From positions 112,044,501 through 112,108,500 of the forward strand of contig NC_134137.1 in the NCBI RefSeq assembly GCF_033958435.1: a stretch of DNA of 64,000 nt, in the 5' to 3' direction. Every line of letters starts with the position of its first letter. Position 1 is the stretch's first letter. The position numbers were made by a program, and so were the translations under genes. Under the pieces are notes generated by a model. The model searched no databases and had not been told where the DNA came from. It was given only the letters and a program-made list of their open reading frames with translations. Below are positions 57,239 to 64,000 of this stretch, piece by piece. Source of the stretch: Carettochelys insculpta (Eukaryota; Chordata; Testudines; Carettochelyidae).

Positions 57239-58528
57239 CTTTGAAAAGTCCTGGAAGTCAGGAGAGATTCCAGAAGACTGGAAAAGGGCAAACGTAGTGC
57301 CAATCTATAAAAAGGGAAAAAAGAACAACCCAGGAAAGTACAGATCAGTCAGTTTAACTTCTGTAACCGGAAAGATAATGGAACAAATAATAAAGGAATT
57401 CTTCTGCAAACATCTGCAAGAAAATTAGGTGATAGGTAACAGCCAGCATGGATTTGTAAAGAACAAATCATGCCAAACCAATCTGATAGCTTTTTTTGAC
57501 AGGATAACAAGTCTTCTGGATAAGGGAGAGGTGGTGGATGTTTTAAACCTAGATTTAGTAAGGCATTTGACACAGTCTCATATGATCTTCTTATCAATAA
57601 ACTAAGCAAATACAACTGAGATGGGACCACTATACGGTGGGTACATAACTGTCTGATAACCATTCTCAGAGAATACTTATTAATGTTTTTGCAGTCAAAC
57701 TTGAAAGGTATAACAAATGGGGTTTTGCATGGATCTGTTTTGCGACTGGCTTTATTCAATATCTTCATCAACAATTTAGATATCAACATAGAGAGTACAG
57801 TTATTAAGTTTGCAGATGATACCAAGCTGAGAGGAGTTGCAACTGTTTTGGCTCATAATTCAAAATGAACTGGACAAACTGGAGAAATGGTGTGAGGTAA
57901 ACAGGATGAAGTTTAATAAGGACAAATGCAAAGTACTCCACTTAGGAAGAAACAATCAGCTCCATACATATAGAATGGGAAGTGACTGTCTAGGAAGGAG
58001 TACTATGGAAAGGGATCTAGGGGTCATAGTGAACCACAAGCTAAATATGAGTCAACAGTGTGATGCTGTTGAAAAAAAAAAGCAAACATGATACTGGGAT
58101 GTATTAACAGGAGTGTTGCGAGCAAGATATGAAAAGTCATTATTCTGCTCTACTCAGCGCTCATTAGGCCTTAATTGGAGTATTGTGTCCAATTCTGGGC
58201 ATCACATTTCAAGAAAGTTGTGGAGAAATTGGAGAAGGTCCAGAGAAGAGCAATGAGAATGATTAAAGGTCTAGAAAATATGAGCTATCAGGGAAGACTG
58301 AAAGAACTGGCCTTGTTTAATTTAGAAAAGAGAAGACTTATAGGGGACATGAAAGCTGTTTTCAAGTACCTCAAAGAGGGTTACAAGAAAGAGGGAGAAA
58401 AATTGTTCTCCTTGGCCTCTAAGGATAGGACAAGGAGCAATGGGCTTAAACTGCAGAAAGGTAGGTTTAGATTAGGCATTAGGAAAAACTTCGTAACTGT
58501 CAAGATTTTTAAACACTGGAATAAGTGA
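57235..58528 (+). pseudogene. CR1 reverse transcriptase, broken
   Basis: Pieces in order: KSGEIPEDWKRANVVPIYKK (57250-57420), [15 protein letters not shown] near 57811-57850 (DD kept), [39 protein letters not shown], then [20 protein letters not shown] and GRLKELALFNLEKRRL to a stop at 58526-58528. Frame changes near 57550, 57845 and 58085. Confidence 0.8.
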
Positions 58529-58697
58529 CCTAGGAAAGTTGTGGAATTTTATTTCTATGGATATTTAAGAGCAGGTTTGATAGACACCTGTTGGTGATGG
58601 TCTAGATGATGTTTGGCCCTGCCTAGAGGTCAGGGAACTGCATTCGATAACTTCTTGAGGTACCTTTCATGTCTAGTGTTCTGTGATTCTACGAAAC

Positions 58698-61600
58698 CTG
58701 GCCATTTAAGACTGGAATCCTACTTAGAAAATTTAAGAATTATATATCTCAAGATTCTTGTGAAAATGACAAGCCATTGTCAGAACAGCAAATAATTTGA
58801 GTCAACATGTCCATTTTTTACTTTTCACCAATAGGCTGGATTTTTACCATGCTACTGTCAGATGCTATGTGTACAGGCAAATTAAACAAAAAAAAGTTTT
58901 TTGCCAGGTCACTGCAACTGAATATAAGTCAGATGCTGAATTAGAGGAAGATGGATGCTCAAATGTGTCTTTTGTGAATTAGGGTATTTTGTAGTATGTC
59001 TGAGTCACAGCAAAATGAAATAGGCCACACAGAAAACCAAGTAAGAAACAAACAAACAAAAAATCTCACCAGCAACAATAAAAACAAAAAAGAGGGGAAA
59101 AAAATCTCACTTTATTCTCATTCCCTGACAAGTCCAGAAAAATCAAGATTAATTTTTAAGCCATATCCTTATCATTAAGCAGCCATTAGTGCCATGAGGA
59201 AAGATAAAGAAATCATCAGCATGACAGCTTCTTACAGTTACCCTGTAAATGTGTTTGGAACTAGCTGAGTTCAGCTGAATGCATCATTTACCTCACAAGT
59301 GTCAGTCATGAGGGCAGTGGAGGGAGAAACACTGGCAAATGGGGACATCACTACTAAAGTGTCATTGGGAAGGTGAACAGTACAACAGTTACAATGTGAA
59401 GAACCAATGAGAACTAAAAATTGAGGTGGACAAAAGGCTAATAGTAATACAACAAGGATGAAATATAAGAGCAGTAAAACTGAGTCCTGTTTTTTGAATG
59501 AGACTGTTTGTTTTTGTGTTTCTTAGTCCTCTTAAAATCAGGATGTATTAATCTTGTGAGATTTCCTCTCCAGTTTTCAGACTAAAGGCATTGGGGTAAA
59601 ATTCAAATAAAAGCTTCATATAGGCATCTGATATTTAGCTAAAATAAAACAAACCTTCTGAGGTTCACCCACTGTCACTTACAACTGCTAGTGGTTTCCA
59701 GAAAGCCTTTCATCAAACCAACGCATTTGTTCAATGTTGTGTGTGTGCCCAAAAATTCTCTTTTCCATAACTGTAAGCAGTTCTATACCAACAGGTAATT
59801 TGTATCTCAAGAAAGTGAACTGAATTAGAGCAAATTCTGTTACTTTTGACATCAGAATCTGGGTGAAATATCCCTGGTGACTTTGTCTAAGTTAGTTCAG
59901 ATTTGCTTCTGGGTAAGTGAGAGCAGAACATAGCTCTTTGTGCTGCTATGAGTTATGGAATGAGGAGGACATAGTAAAGCACTCATATTGTACTTCACTC
60001 AAACATTTGAGCAATTTGGGTTTTGTTGGGAAAATTAATCAAGAAAGCACATTTCAAACAATTTCAAACACATTTCTGCAACAAAATGTCTCATTTAAAG
60101 AGGTAAGAAATTGCTCCTGGAAAGATTGATTCTAGTCCTTGTTTAGCATGGAAACTCACGCTGTTTTACTAATGGATTGAAACCAAGAAAGACAACTCAA
60201 ATTTAGAAATTTCACTTATTTCTAAGAACAATAAAGCTGAGAAAGTATTTACCGAATATAGTCACATAAGTAGAGAGTTACAGGAAATCACATTCTGCTT
60301 TCAAATATTCCAGGAGCAGATGAAAATGAAGTTCTTTGAATACATTATCAGTTGTGAATTATTCACTGAGTTCTGTTGCACACGATATAGACAGCATAAT
60401 AAGAAACTTAAAAATTAATACTAGCACATGCACAGTAGTGTAATCTACTGTGTGCTCTAGGACTTAATTACAGTTTCTTTGGGAGCCCTCGTATCTCATT
60501 TACTGATTGCTGTAGATGCAGAAAGTCTAACTCACACAATATTGTATTACTGTATTACAATTTTTATATTGTAAATTTACTAAAATGGAAAAGTTGGTCT
60601 GTTTGAGTCACTAGGTTGTGTATCAAACTGCTGCCTATCTTTTAAAATTTCTTTTCATGATAGCAAACACACAAAATATGTCATTTGAGGGTGACTGTGT
60701 TTTTCTATGCTGCATATAGGACGCCTTGTAAAACTACTTGTATTCAAGGGAGTTTCTCAATTTGTTTACACTAGAATGTGGCAAGCAGCAGTTTTTCAGG
60801 ACTGTGCAGGAGGAAAGAATGGGAGCTGTTTTCAGCCAATGAGGGTGGGGGTAGAGAAGACCTACCAGAGGCCATCTTTTCCCTCCCTGGGGCTAGAAGC
60901 AGCTTGTTCCTTTCTGCCCACAAAGTGTATAAAGGTAGCTAACACCTCCAGGCTGCTTCTAGACACCAACATAACCCAGCTTGAGTTCCCTGGCTGCAGT
61001 GTGGAACGAGGAACTTACACCCTATGCATGCATTGAACACCAAGGCCCAGGGTACCTGACTTCAGGTGCTTCCTCAAATCCAGCCAGACAAGCCGTTTGC
61101 CAGGAAAAGGTACCCAGGGGACAACACTGGGTCCTTGGGGACAGACCCTAGGTGGGGACAGCATGTGAAGAAGGTGTTGACCACCCCTGCTGGGGGCCTG
61201 CAGAGTGAGGGAACAAAAAAGGCTGGGAATAGCTTCCTCCTTGCACTCTAGAACTTAGCTGAGGAGCAGAGAAACTTCCCCATGCTGGGGTTCTCTGGGA
61301 CTTTGGCACACATAGGGTTTGGCTCCTCCTGGCCAGCACCCTGGGCCAGAGGGTTTGAGGTCTCCCTGGGTGCCAGCACAGCCAGAGGCAGTGGGGGAGA
61401 GAAGGAGACTGCCAGCCAGGCTGTTGGTCAGCTGAATGACCTGATCAGGGGCTGGTTCTCCACTCAGCACCAGGAGTGGGATGTGGCACAATTGGACTGT
61501 GCGTGTGTGTGTGTGTGTGTGAACAAGCACAGCAAGGAACAAGCACAGTAAAAGGAAGCATGTAAAGGGCTGATGGGTGGGCAGCAGAGGACACATCACC

Positions 61601-62790
61601 AGCGGTCCACACTCACCACCACCACAGCAAGCAGCCAGTACTGGCTGGAAGGGGGCAGAAAGTGTAGGGGACTGCTGGGCAAGAGGTGGCGTGCAGCAGG
61701 GACTGCACTGTAAGACCAGCACGGGGAGCAGCTGGCCCTGCGTGCTGCTCAGCCACCTGCCTTGCACACTCATCCCCAGTGTCAGCCACCGGACTCCCCC
61801 GCACTCACCACTGGTGGGTGGGCAGGTGGTGAACAAGGATCCAGCCAGGAGTAGGAGCCAACAGTAGTGATGGAAGGTCAGACACAATTGTCCCATATTT
61901 TAAAAAAAAGTAGGGACACCAGCAAGTGCTTAAATGCAGGACTGTCCCTTTCAAAATGGAACATCTGGTCACTGTATGTCATATGAACCCTCATGCTTCA
62001 GAGAATAACACAACCAATCCCTGTCTAGTGGGTTTTAGGAAGATAATTTTACACAAAGGACAGTTTGTTCCACAATTATATATTTTTTCCACCTGTTTCT
62101 GATGCGTCTTGTTGAGGCTACTATTGAAGACATGAAAGAAGACTAGAGAGACCGGTGAGCTGATCTGATTTGTCGAAACCTATTTTCTATCTTTTGCTTT
62201 AATCCACTGCACACTAGAAGACAGGTGTTCTTTGTATTTGGAAATAGCAATGAAATTTAAAACCACTACGGGAGACTTAGGCTCAGAACGTTTCCCGTTC
62301 ACATCTGAAAAGTTCCCAATGTGGAGAGTCCCAGGTGAGGCATAGGAAACACGATAAGCTTTCCCCTGGCAGAATTGCCACTGATTGTTCTTTGGTGGCA
62401 GGAATTTCCCTCTGTGGAATGAGCAGGGGATTCATTTTTTTTAAACCTGTTGGTTTCCTGATGCCTGATTGAGCTATCAATAAGCAAAATCTGTATTTCT
62501 ACATTGCATCCCAGGCATGCCTGCACCCCAGTCTCTTGCCTGCTGGCTATCAGCATAAGTCCACTTTCTCTTCTTCACTGGCCCCTTCCTGCCCAGCGGC
62601 CAATACACAGAAGCTGTATAAGGCTCTCTGTAGAATCCAGGCACATTCCATTCCCTTAGGATCAATCCATTGTGTTTTCCTTCTCCTTTGAGATGAATGG
62701 GAATGTTTGGCTCTTAGTTTTCAAATTGAAACAACTTTATCAACTAATTTAATTTTTAAAGCATAGTAGAGTGCTGTGAGTCATCACTAA
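58698..62790. other. No confirmed gene
   Basis: Mostly AT-rich to 60.7 kb. Between 60.8 and 61.9 kb it is GC-richer. GTGTATAAAGGTAGC at about 60927 is TATA-like and could belong to an LTR, without a boundary. The 213-codon minus frame at 61255-61896 starts in repeat-like sequence (GACACAATTGTCCC) and is low-complexity in composition. GAACATCTGGTCACTG near 61960 resembles an end of a common reptile MITE. I call no gene. Confidence 0.4.
61503..61521 (+). repeat. (GT)n microsatellite
   Basis: About nine GT units. Confidence 0.9.
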
Positions 62791-62792
62791 TC

Positions 62793-63319
62793 ATAGTATC
62801 ACAGGGCTAGAAGGGATCTCAGGAAGCCATCTAGTCCAGCCCCCTGCTTCAAGCAGGATCAACCCCAACTAAGTCACCCCAGACAGGACCTTGTCAAGCT
62901 GGGACTTAAAAACCTCAAGGGATGGAGAATCCACCACCTCTCTAGGCAACTCATTCCACTGCTTCACCACCCTCATCGTGAAGTAGTTTTTCCTAATATC
63001 CAACCTATACCTCTCCCTCTTTAACTTCAGACCACTACTCCTTGTTCTGCCATCTGACACCACTGAGAACAGTTTCTCACCATCCTCTTTAGAGCTCCCC
63101 TTCAGGAAGCTGAATGCTGCTATTAAATCACCCCTAAGTCTTCTCTTCTGCAAACAAAACAAGCCCAAATCTCTAAGCCTATCCTCATAGGTCTTGTGCT
63201 CCAGCCCCTTAATCATTTTGTTGCCCTCCGCTGAACCTGCTCCAGCACATCCACATCCTTTTTATACTGGGGGGCCCAAAACTGGACACAATATTCCAGA
63301 TGTGGCCTCACTAAGGCAA
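62793..63319 (-). repeat. CR1 LINE 3' fragment
   Basis: On minus: the C-terminal part of the RT with an open 115-codon piece (63216-62869: [40 protein letters not shown]), then the CR1 3' end (CTAGATGGCTTCCTGAGATC, CCCTTCTAGCCCTGTGATAC). Truncated but little decayed. Confidence 0.9.
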
Positions 63320-64000
63320 ACCCAATCTGTGAATAATGCTGTAGCTGGGATGGTTTTCTTGAGGCTAGTATCAAATGCTTTTATATGACAAGACATAGCA
63401 TAGCCGAAATGACGTTACTCATTAACAACAAGTGAATGGCCAGGTCTATTTGTCTAGCTGCTCTGATGACTTAAATATTTGGCAAAAACTAACAGGCACT
63501 TGATGCTTTTAAAATTTTTAGCAGAAGTAGTCTTTCTTTTCCACAGCACTGAAATTCATTGGACATTTCAAACACGAACTCTGCTTTGTCTTTGCCAAAT
63601 TTCAGATTCTTAGAAGTTTTGTTGGCTATTGAGGGTTGAAAACATGCCATACAGATCTCGCTGATCCTACATTGGAGGATGTTAAGAAATTCTTCATTAG
63701 AATTGGGTCAATATTTTGAATAAACTGTTTATTCACCAGAAAATGCAGTTTTGGTTGAACTGAAGCCATTTGCATATTGGAGTCCAAAAGCTTTGGCTGG
63801 ATAAAAAAAATATCAGGGTTAGTTTTGAAAATGATGTCCCTTGTTTCAGTGGGAAGGCCATTTATTTAGGGGGAGGGTGACTCGTGTGAATCCCAAATCA
63901 AGATGAGGCAATTTAACTCAGCATATCTTCCCTTTCTTGGTAAAGCATCCTAACTACTGAGCTAGAGACCACAGCTGGGCAGGCAGCTTTCAGTTGCTCC
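63320..64000. other. No recognised feature
   Basis: AT-rich. No gene or repeat assigned. Confidence 0.4.

Larger units (their letters stand above)
56041..58697 (+). repeat. CR1 LINE, split by another LINE
   Basis: The 5' part (56041-56309) holds the region before the RT (CCAAGGCCTGATGAAATGCA, GAGCTGATAGAGGAGGTTTC). After the insert it resumes at 57235 with TCATCTTTGAAAAGTCCTGG and runs through the RT to the 3' end at 58697 (GGTACCTTTCATGTCTAGTG, then TTCTGTGATTCTACG). Many stops. Removing the insert and one AGCCTTTAGCTA restores the line. Confidence 0.85.

Noticed and set aside
61255..61896. 213-codon minus frame with hydrophobic start
   Set aside because: It begins in repeat-like sequence, includes a GT/CA microsatellite (HTHTHT) and has no family features.
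1..64000. CRISPR arrays, bacterial operons, rRNA genes, intact tRNA genes
   Set aside because: None seen. The window is vertebrate nuclear DNA, and tRNA-like parts are degenerate SINE heads.

Overview
The window looks like gene-poor nuclear DNA of a reptile, most likely a turtle. The evidence is its repeat content: CR1-type LINEs, a tRNA-derived SINE with a CR1 3' tail (known from turtles), many PIF/Harbinger transposons and MITEs with 3-bp target duplications, and a Penelope-like element. No host gene could be confirmed. The best host candidates are one exon-like 75-bp block at 35900-35974 and a weaker terminal-exon-like block at 11156-11268. Long AT-rich stretches hold nothing I recognise and could be intergenic or inside a very large intron.

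Layout. 0-5.4 kb: a SINE, an old LINE piece, a GC-rich LTR-like block and two MITEs. 5428-10074: a complete PIF/Harbinger DNA transposon with matching terminal repeats and an ATA target duplication. It carries two convergent genes, a Myb/SANT-like DNA-binding protein on + and a DDE transposase on -. Each gene is broken only by single-base slips in low-complexity runs, and the transposase intron lacks its AG acceptor. 12.4-19.2 kb: a nest of retrotransposons. A CR1 is split by a palindromic MITE, then an APE-type LINE is split by an opposite-strand CR1/L2-type LINE with a long open RT frame, followed by GC-rich tandem units. 20-28 kb: three more copies of the palindromic MITE, one unrelated palindromic MITE, and a truncated LINE. 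28-45 kb: mostly unrecognised sequence with a few SINE and CR1 remnants. 45-58.7 kb: LINE fragments. One LINE carries a Penelope-like insertion of about 2 kb bounded by a 13-bp duplication, and its 3' region has a hammerhead-ribozyme-like core. A CR1 carries a 5'-truncated LINE bounded by a 12-bp duplication. 58.7-64 kb: mostly unrecognised, with one CR1 3' fragment.

How the parts fit together. The Harbinger proteins normally act as a pair: the Myb-like protein binds element ends and the transposase cuts. The palindromic MITEs share the element's terminal sequence and 3-bp duplications, so they look like passengers mobilised by this family. LINEs, a SINE and Penelope-like DNA provide the rest. 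Several insertions can be undone on paper because the interrupted older repeat reads through when the newer one is removed, which gives relative ages.
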